A stretch of DNA of 64,000 nt from an uncultured Clostridia bacterium (lineage in GTDB: Bacteria > Bacillota > Clostridia > Christensenellales > Borkfalkiaceae). Every line of letters begins with the position of its first letter. The stretch's first letter is position 1. Shown here piece after piece: positions 1 to 9,192 of the stretch. Made by a program: the position numbers and the translations under genes. The stretch covers positions 25,232 through 89,231 of the forward strand of contig CANQUL010000001.1 in NCBI GenBank assembly GCA_947627015.1, given 5' to 3'. Under the pieces are notes generated by a model, which made no database searches, was not told the DNA's origin, and saw only the letters and a program-made list of their open reading frames with translations.

Positions 1-139
1 AATACACGATGATCGCACCGATGGCGCGCGGACCTTGGAAGATCGCCGAGACGAGGTTGAAGTTGAAGATCCCGAAGAGTCCCCAGTTGATCGCTCCCGT
101 CAGTACAAGGATATACGAGATAAGATTTGCAATGACCAT
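1..139 (-). CDS. DUF378 / YuzA-like small membrane protein (truncated by left window edge)
   Basis: Reverse-strand translation MVIANLISYILVLTGAINWGLFGIFNFNLVSAIFQGPRAIGAIIVY; 'GAINWGLFGIFNFNLV' is typical of DUF378. SD GGAGG upstream of the ATG at 139. Confidence 0.8.
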   Translation of the reverse strand, partial: MVIANLISYILVLTGAINWGLFGIFNFNLVSAIFQGPRAIGAIIVY

Positions 140-213
140 TGTTTGCCTCCTAAGGCCATTGTGTGCAGTCGGAGAGAGGTTATTCGCATGGGGGCGATTT
201 ATGGGAACCATAC

Positions 214-246
214 GAAAAAAAGCGCCGCGGATCGCGGCGCTTTTCG
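214..246 (-). terminator. Rho-independent terminator downstream of 855-aa-class surface protein
   Basis: GCGCCGC-GATCC-GCGGCGC hairpin followed by a T-run on the minus strand. Confidence 0.8.
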
Positions 247-255
247 GACGGAAGG

Positions 256-2808
256 TCAATCCTTCTTGTTCTTTTCTTTGGAGCCCTTGAGGGTGGAGAG
301 GTCGACTTCGGCGATCTGCTCTTCCTTGGGCTTGACGAACCAGACGACGAGGATGGCGACCCCGAGGACGGCGGAGATGGCAAAGAGCACGATGGGAACA
401 ATGTTGTTCTCGAGCCACTTGCTCGTTCCCGCGATGACGTCGGACTGGTTCCGGATATAGATGACCTGATAGGCGGTCTTGGTCGTGTTGACGAGGTACG
501 CATCCGTGACCTGCACCTGCACGATGTAGTATCCGCGGTCGGGGGGAACAAAGCTCAACGACGAGTCGGGATTCCACGCATATTTGTTATCCGATTCATC
601 CCAACGGTCGGTCCCCTCTTCGAGTTCGGAGTTGTACTTGTCGATCTCGCGGAGGATCTTGGCCTCGCCGTCCGCCTTCTCGTCGTCGCTCTTGCGATAC
701 TGCTCGACGTATGTGTCGATGTTCTTGACGAAGTCGGAGTATTCGGGCCTTGCCTCTCCTTCGGCAAGCGCGGACTCGTTGAAGTAGTAGAGGGTGTATT
801 CCTTTTCGTACCCGTCGAGCGCGATGATGTCGAAGTCGGTGATGGTATAGGTGCGTTCGCGTGCACCCTCGGTCTGTTCGCCCGCATCCTCGATGGAGGG
901 CCCTTCGTAGTCGATATAGAAGTGGAATTCGGGCACGTTGGGGATGTCCCATACGTTGGAGGAGCTGAGCATGACGAGCTCGCCGTCCTCGTCGTAATAC
1001 TTCATGGCGTTGCCGGCTGCATCCTGCGCAATGACGCGGAAGCGATACTCGCCGAGCTTGTCGACTTCGAAGCGAAGGTTGTTGTAACGCAACGACGTGG
1101 AGCTCGATGCACTGCTGCCCGACTGTGCCTGCGGACGATAGTAGTAGATGCTGAACCGGAGATTTCTGTAATCGGCGTAGTCGCTCTTGATGAGGTCGCG
1201 GAGGGACGGGAGGTAGAAGTACGCACCGTCGCCCGCGCTGACTTTCTCGGCCGCCGCGGTGACGGCTTCCTGATACTTGTCCCGTGCGGTCTTTCCGTTC
1301 TCGTCGGCGTTGACGATCTGATTGTCGCCCTTGCCGTTCTCGGCGGCCGCGTCGGGTTCCACTGCCGTAAGATCGGTATAGACGGGACCTTCCGCTTCGA
1401 GGTCGACCTTGATGTAGTCGAAATAATTGCTCCGGAAGTCCTCGATGTCCTTCTTTTTGCCGTCGCACGTTGTGGCTTCCTCGCCCTCTTCGGCGGGCTT
1501 GGTATGCGTTTCGTCGTCGGTCATGGCCGCATATTCCTCGGCGGTGAACTCCTTCCCGCACTTGGAGCAGACATATCCGCCCGTGTAGGAGTCGTCACCC
1601 AGTTTCTGTATGACCGAATCATTGGCGGCGTACCAGGTGAGGTACACATAGTAGTTGCTGTGCGTGCCGTCGTTGAGCAGGAAGCGGATGGAGACGTATG
1701 CCTCCTTGTCGCCCGTGTCGCTCGTGGGCATAAAGTAAGTAGTCGTACGCAGCGTGCCGTAATCCTTGCTGTTCAGCTCGGCGGGCTTGTGCCAGGTGGT
1801 GAGGTTGCCCTCTGCATCCTTGTCCTTCTTGGCCATGAAGTAGCTGCGCTCGGGCGTGATCACGTCGCGGCAGACGTCGATGGCCTCATAGGTGAGACTG
1901 AACCGCTGGCCGAGGCGGAAGGAATAGACGGCTTCGGAAAGAACGAGCACGGGAACGGCGTCGTCCTCGACACGGTCATCCGAACCGACCTTCATGGTCT
2001 GGCCGTTCAGGGACTTCATGAGGAGCTTGAAGTTCGGCTCTTCCTCGCTTCCCGATGCGGGAAGGTCGACCTCGAATGTGAGAGGCGTGCGGGGCGTGGA
2101 TGCAGAGGAGGAGAGATATTCGAGATAGTAACCGCCGATGTTGGTGAACGTTCCGACCTTTTCGGCAGTGCCGTCGCCGACCTTGACACAGATGTCGAAC
2201 TCGCCGGAGTTTTGGGTCGCCGCGCTCGCAAAGGAGACGGTGATGTCCTGCTCCTGCGTATAAGCTATATTGTGGATCACATCCTTGTAATCGGTGTCCT
2301 CTTCGTCATAGGAGGAATCGCGCACGGCGACGTCGAGGCCGGAAGTTTCGGCCTTTTTGAATACGAGACGGTTGGTGGAGAGCCCTTCCTTGGTGATGTT
2401 CTCCTCCGCGCTCTCGAACTTGAGTTCAATGGACGTGAAGTCGAGCGTGGGGAGCGCAAAGGACATGGAGAAGAACTTCTCCTGCCCGGGATTGGCCCAT
2501 TCGCTCTCGGTCCCCTCTTCCGCCGCTTCGAACCAGCGGAGCGCGAGATCGCGGCGGTAGTGCACGAGCCCGCCGTCGGTGAAGGTGAACTGGACATAGT
2601 AATCGGTATCCGCCGAGGCGTCCGTCTCGGGTCTGTTCGTGCCGACTTCGCCGCCGATCCCTGCGGAGAAGATGGCCGTCGGCGCGTACGTTGCCGCGTT
2701 TGCGGTGAGCCTTGCGGGGGAAAGAGATGCGATCGCAAAGCTCAAAAAGACCGCAAACATTGCAATGAGAGATACGATCGTGATCGAACGAAGGTTTTTC
2801 TTGCTCAT
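256..2808 (-). CDS. Secreted, C-terminally membrane-anchored surface protein of unknown function
   Basis: N-terminal signal peptide (KKNLRSITIVSLIAMFAVFLSFAIA), C-terminal TM (IVPIVLFAISAVLGVAILVVWFV) and short basic tail. ATG at 2808 preceded by GGGAG; the ORF track's 2823 start is an upstream TTG. Confidence 0.8.
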   Translation of the reverse strand: MSKKNLRSITIVSLIAMFAVFLSFAIASLSPARLTANAATYAPTAIFSAGIGGEVGTNRPETDASADTDYYVQFTFTDGGLVHYRRDLALRWFEAAEEGTESEWANPGQEKFFSMSFALPTLDFTSIELKFESAEENITKEGLSTNRLVFKKAETSGLDVAVRDSSYDEEDTDYKDVIHNIAYTQEQDITVSFASAATQNSGEFDICVKVGDGTAEKVGTFTNIGGYYLEYLSSSASTPRTPLTFEVDLPASGSEEEPNFKLLMKSLNGQTMKVGSDDRVEDDAVPVLVLSEAVYSFRLGQRFSLTYEAIDVCRDVITPERSYFMAKKDKDAEGNLTTWHKPAELNSKDYGTLRTTTYFMPTSDTGDKEAYVSIRFLLNDGTHSNYYVYLTWYAANDSVIQKLGDDSYTGGYVCSKCGKEFTAEEYAAMTDDETHTKPAEEGEEATTCDGKKKDIEDFRSNYFDYIKVDLEAEGPVYTDLTAVEPDAAAENGKGDNQIVNADENGKTARDKYQEAVTAAAEKVSAGDGAYFYLPSLRDLIKSDYADYRNLRFSIYYYRPQAQSGSSASSSTSLRYNNLRFEVDKLGEYRFRVIAQDAAGNAMKYYDEDGELVMLSSSNVWDIPNVPEFHFYIDYEGPSIEDAGEQTEGARERTYTITDFDIIALDGYEKEYTLYYFNESALAEGEARPEYSDFVKNIDTYVEQYRKSDDEKADGEAKILREIDKYNSELEEGTDRWDESDNKYAWNPDSSLSFVPPDRGYYIVQVQVTDAYLVNTTKTAYQVIYIRNQSDVIAGTSKWLENNIVPIVLFAISAVLGVAILVVWFVKPKEEQIAEVDLSTLKGSKEKNKKD

Positions 2809-2866
2809 GGAAACTACTCCCAACGGGCGTGGCCGCCCGAATCGTTTTTTCGAAAATATCTTTTAT

Positions 2867-2895
2867 ATTTTACACGAAATTTTGCCTTCCGTCAA
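2867..2895 (-). promoter_or_regulatory. Housekeeping sigma-type promoter for 256-2808 gene
   Basis: TTGACG-17 bp-TAAAAT on minus strand. Confidence 0.65.
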
Positions 2896-2923
2896 GCGGT
2901 AATACCCGTTTTCGCGGAGAAAT

Positions 2924-3661
2924 TCAAAATTTCACATATTTTTCGAACGAGAAAGTGCGCTCTTCGGCACGCATGGCGGCCCCGATGTCGAAGGCGCGCC
3001 ACGGAAGTTCCCCTTCGGGAGGCTCCGCCATAAAGCGCATGCGCTCCTTGAGGACGGGATGCGTGAAGGCGAGCGAATAGGCCCACAGGCCGAGCTTGCC
3101 CTTTTTGGCGTCGGGCCCGCCGTAGCGTTGGTCGCCGTAGAGCGGATGCGAGATGCCGGCCATCTGGACGCGGATCTGGTGCGACCGTCCCGTATGCAGA
3201 CGGATGTCCGTGAGGCAGTAGCCGCCCTTTTCCTCGAGGGCCGCATAGTCGAGCACGGCGAGCTTGGCGCCGTCCGTCCCCTGCGTGGAGAGGTACACCG
3301 TGTTGTTGACGGTATTCTTTTTGAGCCAGTTGACGAGCCGTCCGCTCCGCTCCTCGGGCGTGCCGCGCACCACGGCGAAATACCGCTTGGAGAAGTCGCC
3401 CGACTTCATCTGTTCGGACAGCCGTGCCGCCGCCTTGCTCGTCTTGGCAAAGACCATGACGCCGCCCGTGGGACGGTCGAGCCGATGCACGAGCCCCAAA
3501 AAGACGTTGCCCTTCTTGTCATAGCGGACGCGGAGGTCCTCTTTGAGGAGGTCAAGAAGATTTTCGTCGCCGCTCTCATCGGGGCAACAGGCGAGATTCT
3601 GCTCCTTAACGACGACGAGGAGATGGTTGTCCTCATACAGCACAATGGGTTCATAAGTCAT
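2924..3661 (-). CDS. RluA-family pseudouridine synthase
   Basis: MTYEPIVLYEDNHLLVVVKEQNLACCPDE...GLVHRLDRPTGGVMVFAKTSKAA; HRLDRPTGG catalytic motif. Start set at the internal Met (3661). Confidence 0.9.
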   Translation of the reverse strand: MTYEPIVLYEDNHLLVVVKEQNLACCPDESGDENLLDLLKEDLRVRYDKKGNVFLGLVHRLDRPTGGVMVFAKTSKAAARLSEQMKSGDFSKRYFAVVRGTPEERSGRLVNWLKKNTVNNTVYLSTQGTDGAKLAVLDYAALEEKGGYCLTDIRLHTGRSHQIRVQMAGISHPLYGDQRYGGPDAKKGKLGLWAYSLAFTHPVLKERMRFMAEPPEGELPWRAFDIGAAMRAEERTFSFEKYVKF

Positions 3662-4520
3662 GGATGTAAATTCCTCCCGCACCGCAGGGAAGCGGGATGC
3701 CCTCCTCGGTCGGAAGCCCCACCTCGTACGCGTCGATCTTGCCCTCCCGCCGGATGCAGAGGGAAAGGATGTTGGAAAGCACGGCGGGTTGCAGGCCCGT
3801 CGTATAGCTGTTGATGAGAAAGAACAGGGGCATGTCCGAAAGAAGCTCGGCACAGAGGGACACGAAGGGGAAGAGTTCGGTCTCGATCTTCCACATCTCT
3901 CCGCCCGGACCCCGCCCGTAAGAAGGCGGATCCATGACGATGCCGTCGTAACGGTTGCCCCGTCTCAGTTCGCGCTGCACAAATTTTTTGCAGTCGTCGA
4001 CGATGTAACGGATCCCGCTTGCGATCCCCGACAGACGGGCGTTTTCGCCCGCCCGTTCGACCATGCCCTTGGCCGCATCGACGTGCACGACCTCGGCGCC
4101 TGCCTTTGCAAGGGCGACCGTGGCGCCGCCCGTATAGGCAAAGAGGTTGAGGATGCGGGGCCTTCTGCCCGCTTGAACGGCCTGTCTGACGAGCGCCGAC
4201 GTCCGTTCCCAATTGACGGCCTGCTCGGGAAACAGCCCCGTATGCTTGAAGCCCATGGGCTTGATGCGGAACCTGAGGTCCTTGTAGCCGATCTCCCAAC
4301 TCTCGGGGATGGGCCGCCGGTATTCCCAATTGCCGCCGCCCTTTTCACTCCTGTGATAGACGGCCGCCAGCCCGGGATAGGAAAAGAGATCGCGCTGCGC
4401 CTTCCAGATGACCTGCGGATCGGGCCGCAGGAGAACGATCTCCCCCCACCGCTCGAGCTTATACCCGTCGCCCGTCGCAAGGACGGAATATTCGCGCCAA
4501 TCTTCTGCGATCCGAATCAT
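3651..4520 (-). CDS. Class I SAM-dependent methyltransferase (RlmI/RlmK-like)
   Basis: ILNLFAYTGGATVALAKAGAEVVHVDAAKGMV...DGIVMDPPSYGRG; motif I and DPPSYGRG motif. Confidence 0.85.
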   Translation of the reverse strand: MIRIAEDWREYSVLATGDGYKLERWGEIVLLRPDPQVIWKAQRDLFSYPGLAAVYHRSEKGGGNWEYRRPIPESWEIGYKDLRFRIKPMGFKHTGLFPEQAVNWERTSALVRQAVQAGRRPRILNLFAYTGGATVALAKAGAEVVHVDAAKGMVERAGENARLSGIASGIRYIVDDCKKFVQRELRRGNRYDGIVMDPPSYGRGPGGEMWKIETELFPFVSLCAELLSDMPLFFLINSYTTGLQPAVLSNILSLCIRREGKIDAYEVGLPTEEGIPLPCGAGGIYIHDL

Positions 4521-4593
4521 AACCCTATTATAACGGTTCGCCCGCACTTTGTAAAGCAAAACCTTGCCGCGGCCGTGAATTTTTTTAAGGTGG

Positions 4594-4620
4594 ATAAAAA
4601 AACCGCCCGAACGGACGGCT
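4594..4620 (-). terminator. Rho-independent terminator after dipeptidase gene
   Basis: Minus strand GCCGTCC-GTTC-GGGCGGTTTTTTT. Confidence 0.75.
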
Positions 4621-4637
4621 TTCCCGTGCGAAATTTT

Positions 4638-5570
4638 TCAGCGCAGGATTTCGGTAAGAACGCGCTGTGCGTTGCGGAAGGCGATCTTTTCTGCCGTCGC
4701 AAAGCCGAACCGCGCCGTGAATTCCTCCAAAAGGCGCGGCATCTCTGCCGCATTCCCGAGATAAGGATTGGGCGGGATGCCGTCGAAGTCGCTGCCGAGG
4801 GCGAGCACGTCCGGCCCACCCATGTCCAAGATATGCCCTGCGTGGGCGAGGATCGCCGCATGCTGGTCCGCCGCGCTTTTTCCGTCGGACAGGAAATCCG
4901 CACAGAACACGAGCCCCACTGCGCCGCCGCAGTCGGCAAGCGTACGGATCTGCCCGTCGGTCAGGTTGCGGGCATGCGGATAAACGGCGGCCGCCCCCGA
5001 ATGACTTGCGACAAAGGGGATGCCCGTCTTTCGGCTGTCCTCCGCGACCTCGAAAAAGAGTTTGTCGCTCCCGTGCGAGACGTCGATGAGCATGCCGAGC
5101 TCCCGCATGCGCGCCGTGACTTCCCTGCCGAAGCGGGTGAGCCCGTGCTGTGTTTCACGCTCTCTATGGCACCCATATCCGAAGGAACGCTTCCGATAAT
5201 TTACAAAGTTGGGCCATCCGAGTTCGTTCGGGTCATTCCAGACGAGCGTGAGAAGGCGCACGCCGCGGCGGTAGAGCGCGTCGAGACGGTCGAGGCTCCC
5301 CTCCAGTGCTCCGCCGCCCTCCACCGTGAGAAGCGCGTGGATCCCGTCTCCGTCAAGGTCCGATGGCGAACGGACGCGCCGATACCCTTCCCGTTCGCAC
5401 ATTCCGTCGAATTTTTCGCAGAGGGCGACCGTCCCGCAAAAGTCGGGCTTCTCCGAAAAGGCCGCAAAACACTGCAAGAGACACCCGCCCGCGGCGAGCA
5501 GTTCGTGCGAGACCTGAAAGACGCCCTCCGTTTTCGTGAGGGCGTCGCAGTGCAGATCGATATATTTCAT
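4638..5570 (-). CDS. Membrane dipeptidase (peptidase family M19)
   Basis: MKYIDLHCDALTKTEG...MLIDVSHGSDKLFFEV...PFVASHSGAAAVYPHARNLTD...LGSDFDGI; M19 metal-site motifs. Confidence 0.92.
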   Translation of the reverse strand: MKYIDLHCDALTKTEGVFQVSHELLAAGGCLLQCFAAFSEKPDFCGTVALCEKFDGMCEREGYRRVRSPSDLDGDGIHALLTVEGGGALEGSLDRLDALYRRGVRLLTLVWNDPNELGWPNFVNYRKRSFGYGCHRERETQHGLTRFGREVTARMRELGMLIDVSHGSDKLFFEVAEDSRKTGIPFVASHSGAAAVYPHARNLTDGQIRTLADCGGAVGLVFCADFLSDGKSAADQHAAILAHAGHILDMGGPDVLALGSDFDGIPPNPYLGNAAEMPRLLEEFTARFGFATAEKIAFRNAQRVLTEILR

Positions 5571-5632
5571 CGCTTGTAGAACAGCCGTACGATGCTTCCC
5601 ACGATGCGCGGGAGCCGGATACAGACGATCAT
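5567..5632 (-). CDS. spoVM: SpoVM-like 21-aa spore morphogenesis peptide (not in supplied ORF track)
   Basis: Minus-strand ORF MIVCIRLPRIVGSIVRLFYKR*, SD GAGGAGGTAAC before the ATG, ATGA overlaps with thiN stop and dipeptidase start; resembles B. subtilis SpoVM (MKFYTIKLPKFLGGIVRAMLGSFRKD) and follows thiN as in B. subtilis. Confidence 0.85.
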   Translation of the reverse strand: MIVCIRLPRIVGSIVRLFYKR

Positions 5633-6258
5633 GTTACCTCCTCGTTGATGATGACGAGCACGGATCCGCCGCTTACCCGAAACGAAAAACTCCCGTCCTT
5701 CGTCGTGAGATTGGAGACGCCGCGCGTGGAGCCGTAACGGAGCCAAAGGTCCCCCATCGGATATTTGAGGCCGTCCGTTCCCATTATATGCGCGTCGCCG
5801 CCGAAAGGCAACAGCGAGACGGTCTGCCCTTCTTTGCAGGGAAAGGTCTGCTCTCCCGTATCGCAGAGTACGATCTGTGCGCCGTTCGTCCGAAGTACGG
5901 CAAAGACGCCCGCCTTTTTCGCCTTGTACAGGAGGTGCAGATTGCCGAGAAAGTGGTCCTCGCGACCGCCTCCGCCGCCATAGATGACGATATCCGTGGC
6001 ACCCATGCCCAAAGCACGGTCTACGGCAAGCTCTCCGTCTGTCTCATTCTTCTCCGAAGGGAACCGCATGCGCGGCGCGGGGACGGGTGTCTCGGCAAGG
6101 GAATCGAAGTCGCCGAGATTTTCGTCGATGCGGACCTTGTCTTTGGCCCACGAATATGCCCCGTCGCAGCAGATGACGCAGGCCTCTTCCGCAGGGATCT
6201 TCCCTTTATACGGCTCGCCGTTCAGGAGGATGACGAATGATTTTTTCTCCCCGTTCAT
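5629..6258 (-). CDS. thiN: Thiamine pyrophosphokinase
   Basis: MNGEKKSFVILLNGEPYKG...VICCDGAYSWAKD...NLGDFDSL...FPSEKNETDGELAVDRALGMGATDIVIYGGGGGREDHFLGNLHLL; typical TPK motifs. Confidence 0.92.
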   Translation of the reverse strand: MNGEKKSFVILLNGEPYKGKIPAEEACVICCDGAYSWAKDKVRIDENLGDFDSLAETPVPAPRMRFPSEKNETDGELAVDRALGMGATDIVIYGGGGGREDHFLGNLHLLYKAKKAGVFAVLRTNGAQIVLCDTGEQTFPCKEGQTVSLLPFGGDAHIMGTDGLKYPMGDLWLRYGSTRGVSNLTTKDGSFSFRVSGGSVLVIINEEVT

Positions 6259-6902
6259 CCGCGGAGCCTCTCGATCGTCGCCGCCATATCGGAGGAACGA
6301 AACACGGCGCTGCCCGCGACGATGACGTTGGCGCCTGCCGCGATGACGTCCTTCACGTTCTCTTCGGTGATGCCGCCGTCCACCTCGATATCGAGATCGG
6401 GACGGCCGATCCGGATGCAGCGGTTGCGCAATGTCTCGATCTTTTTGAGCGTTTCGGGAATGAACTTCTGCCCGCCCCAACCGGGATGGACGCTCATGAG
6501 GAGCAGCATGTCCGCTTGTTCGGCCGCGGGAAAGAGCGCCTCTGCGGGCGTCTCGGGATTGATGACCGCGCTCTTTTTGATGCCGAAGGAGGCGATCCGT
6601 TCAAAGAGCGTTCCGATGTCGCATGCCTCCGCATGCACGGTGATGATGTCGGCACCCGCCGCGGCGAAATCATCGACATGGGTCTCGGGATGGAGCACCA
6701 TGAGATGGCAATCGAGGGGGAGCGACGTATGCGGACGCATGGCCTTTACCGCCTGTGCGCCGAAGGTGATGGGCGGGACGAAATTTCCGTCCATCACGTC
6801 GCAGTGTACAAGGTCGGCTCCGCTCCGCTCGAGGACGGAGACCGTCTCCCCGAGCCGCGAAAAGTCGCTTGCGAGAATGGATGGTGCGATCTTGATCTTC
6901 AT
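6255..6902 (-). CDS. rpe: Ribulose-phosphate 3-epimerase
   Basis: MKIKIAPSILASDFSRLGE...HCDVMDGNFVPPITFG...LLLMSVHPGWGGQKFIPE...DIEVDGGI. Confidence 0.96.
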   Translation of the reverse strand: MKIKIAPSILASDFSRLGETVSVLERSGADLVHCDVMDGNFVPPITFGAQAVKAMRPHTSLPLDCHLMVLHPETHVDDFAAAGADIITVHAEACDIGTLFERIASFGIKKSAVINPETPAEALFPAAEQADMLLLMSVHPGWGGQKFIPETLKKIETLRNRCIRIGRPDLDIEVDGGITEENVKDVIAAGANVIVAGSAVFRSSDMAATIERLRG

Positions 6903-6940
6903 AAATACCTCCCTGTGAGCGGCGGGCAATGGCTTTGCGG

Positions 6941-7981
6941 CTACTCTTCCCGCGAAAGGTAGCTTGCTCGGAGCTGGCCGCAGGCGCCGCCGATGTCGGA
7001 GCCCATGCTTCGGCGGAGCGTGGCGGAGATGCCGCAGTCTGTGAGCGTTTTCAAAAATGCCTGCGCCGTCTCTTCCGAAGTCCCGCGAAGGTTGCGCTCC
7101 TTCACCTCGTTGAGACGGATGAGATTGACGTGGCAGGGCCTCCCCTTTAAGAGGGATGCGAGTGCATACGCATGGCCCATGTCCGCGTTTTCATCTTCGA
7201 TCAGTGAATATTCAAAGAGATAGCGGCGGCCCGTCTTTTCGAAATAGAGCGTACAGGCGTCGAGGATCTCCCGGATGGAGTAGCGTGCCGCGATCGGCAT
7301 GGTGCGGCGGCGTTCCTCATCCGTCGTCGCATGCAGCGAGACGGTCAGATTGAGCGGAATGCCCTCCTCCGCAAAGCGTCTCATCTCGGGCACGAGGCCG
7401 CAAGTCGAGAGACTGATGTTGCGCGCACTGATCCGGATGCCGCCCTCCGCCGTGACATTCCTCAAAAACCCGACCACATTCTCATAATTGTCGAACGGTT
7501 CGCCGCTCCCCATGAGGACAAGATTGGTGACGGCGCGGTCCTTCAGCGTTCCGCCCTCGGCACGGTTGACCGCGAGCACTTCGGAGAGGATCTCGCCTGC
7601 CGTGAGGTCGCGGATCCTTCCCCCGAGGGTTGAGGCGCAGAACTTGCACCCCATGCGGCATCCGACCTGCGTGGAGACGCACTGGGTGTTGCCGTACTGA
7701 TAGTGCATCCTCACACCTTCGATGAGGTTGCCGTCCGCGAGTTCGAAGAGATACTTTTCCGTTCCGTCCGGGGATCGAAAGACCTCGCGGATCCGGACGG
7801 GCTCGTCCTCGTAGACCGCAAGCAGTTTTTCGCGCATGGGAGCGGGAATGGGCAGCTCGGAAATGCGCTTCCCCTGCATGAGGCCGAGGTAGATCTGCTC
7901 GGCACGGAATTTTTTTTCACCCATCTCCCCGACGAGCGCGGAAAGCTCGGCATGGGAGAGGTCCTGTAAAATTTGTTTCAT
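6941..7981 (-). CDS. rlmN: 23S rRNA (adenine-2503-C2)-methyltransferase RlmN (radical SAM)
   Basis: CVSTQVGCRMGCKFCAST...TNLVLMGSGEPFDNYENV; CxxxCxxC radical-SAM motif. Confidence 0.95.
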   Translation of the reverse strand: MKQILQDLSHAELSALVGEMGEKKFRAEQIYLGLMQGKRISELPIPAPMREKLLAVYEDEPVRIREVFRSPDGTEKYLFELADGNLIEGVRMHYQYGNTQCVSTQVGCRMGCKFCASTLGGRIRDLTAGEILSEVLAVNRAEGGTLKDRAVTNLVLMGSGEPFDNYENVVGFLRNVTAEGGIRISARNISLSTCGLVPEMRRFAEEGIPLNLTVSLHATTDEERRRTMPIAARYSIREILDACTLYFEKTGRRYLFEYSLIEDENADMGHAYALASLLKGRPCHVNLIRLNEVKERNLRGTSEETAQAFLKTLTDCGISATLRRSMGSDIGGACGQLRASYLSREE

Positions 7982-9192
7982 GACCGCCTCAGTTTGGAGA
8001 CATAGAAGCCTGCGCCGAATGCGGCGTCGGGCAAAAAGCAGAGCCCGAACTTGCCCCGTTCATGGGCAAGCGGACTGTCCGCTTCTTCGGGCAAAAAATC
8101 GGGATGGCGGCGAAGGAAGCGCTCCACCGCGCCGTCGTTCTCCCGCGGAAGCACCGAACAGGTGGAATAATAGAGCACGCCTCCCCGCCCGACATAGCGC
8201 GAACAGGTGTCGAGAAGAGCCTGCTGTACGGCCGTGATGTTCTCGACGTCCTCCTCCGTCTTGCGGAGCGGAAGGTCGGGATTTTCCGAAACCGTACCCA
8301 GTCCCGAACAGGGCGCATCGACGAGAACGCCGTCAAAGGCCTCCGCGAATTCGGGACGGAATTTTGTCGAATCGGCCTGCACGACATGCACGTTTTCCGC
8401 ACCCATCCTGCATTTGTACTGCTCGATGAGCGCAACGCGGTGCGGGTGAAGTTCGGCCGCCGTGACCTCCTTACAGCGCTTTGCGAGAAGGACGCTCTTG
8501 CCGCCCGGTGCGGCACAGGCGTCAAGGAGGCGCTCGCAGGGCTCCACGACCGAACAGATCGCAACGCTGCCGATCGATTGGAAGGTATAGTCGCCCCGGT
8601 CATAGCCCTCGTCGCGCACAAAGCGGTCAAAGATGACCACGTCCGGGAAGGGCGTCTCGGTATGGGGAAGCAACAGATAGCGCGCGGCATCGCGTTCGAA
8701 CCGCACGGTCACGCCGCGGCTCTTTGCAAGGAGAATGCGTTCCGCACGCGGTCCGTAGGCGGCTTCGAGCTCCTTGACGGCAAACAGCGGAAAGTTGCTG
8801 CGCACGGCAAGGCCCTCCGACCCCGCGGGAACGTGTACTTTGGCCTCATCGAAGGCCCTGAGGCTCGCATTGAGGAAGCCCGCCTGTGCGCCCTTCCCCA
8901 AGATCTTCGCGAGGGAAACGGCCTCATTGACAGAAACCGCGGGGGGCATGTCCGCATACAGGCGTGCAAAAATCGCAATTTTCAGGATAAGCCGGATCGC
9001 AGGCTTTGGCGGTTTTCGGACGATCGACGCGACGCACAGGTCGAGATAGCGATCGTGTTCGAGAACGCCGTAGGCATAGGAAACGGTGCGGCCGTGATTG
9101 CCGCTCCCGAGTTCCTTGAGCGCAAGTTTTAAGTGTGCTCCCTCCGAATAGACCCGCCACAAAACGCGGTATGGTTCAAGAAAGACGTTCAA
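7978..9192 (-). CDS. rsmB: 16S rRNA (cytosine-967-C5)-methyltransferase RsmB
   Basis: NusB-like N-terminus followed by LLDACAAPGGKSVLLA, VLVDAPCSGLGTVSENPDL, YYSTCSVLPRENDG. Confidence 0.93.
   Translation of the reverse strand: MNVFLEPYRVLWRVYSEGAHLKLALKELGSGNHGRTVSYAYGVLEHDRYLDLCVASIVRKPPKPAIRLILKIAIFARLYADMPPAVSVNEAVSLAKILGKGAQAGFLNASLRAFDEAKVHVPAGSEGLAVRSNFPLFAVKELEAAYGPRAERILLAKSRGVTVRFERDAARYLLLPHTETPFPDVVIFDRFVRDEGYDRGDYTFQSIGSVAICSVVEPCERLLDACAAPGGKSVLLAKRCKEVTAAELHPHRVALIEQYKCRMGAENVHVVQADSTKFRPEFAEAFDGVLVDAPCSGLGTVSENPDLPLRKTEEDVENITAVQQALLDTCSRYVGRGGVLYYSTCSVLPRENDGAVERFLRRHPDFLPEEADSPLAHERGKFGLCFLPDAAFGAGFYVSKLRRS

Noticed and set aside
163-3033. 956-aa plus-strand ORF opposite the first surface protein
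   Set aside because: Shadow ORF in GC-rich codon-biased DNA: no SD, no domain, low-complexity V/D/G/E-rich composition, and the opposite strand encodes a signal-peptide/TM protein.
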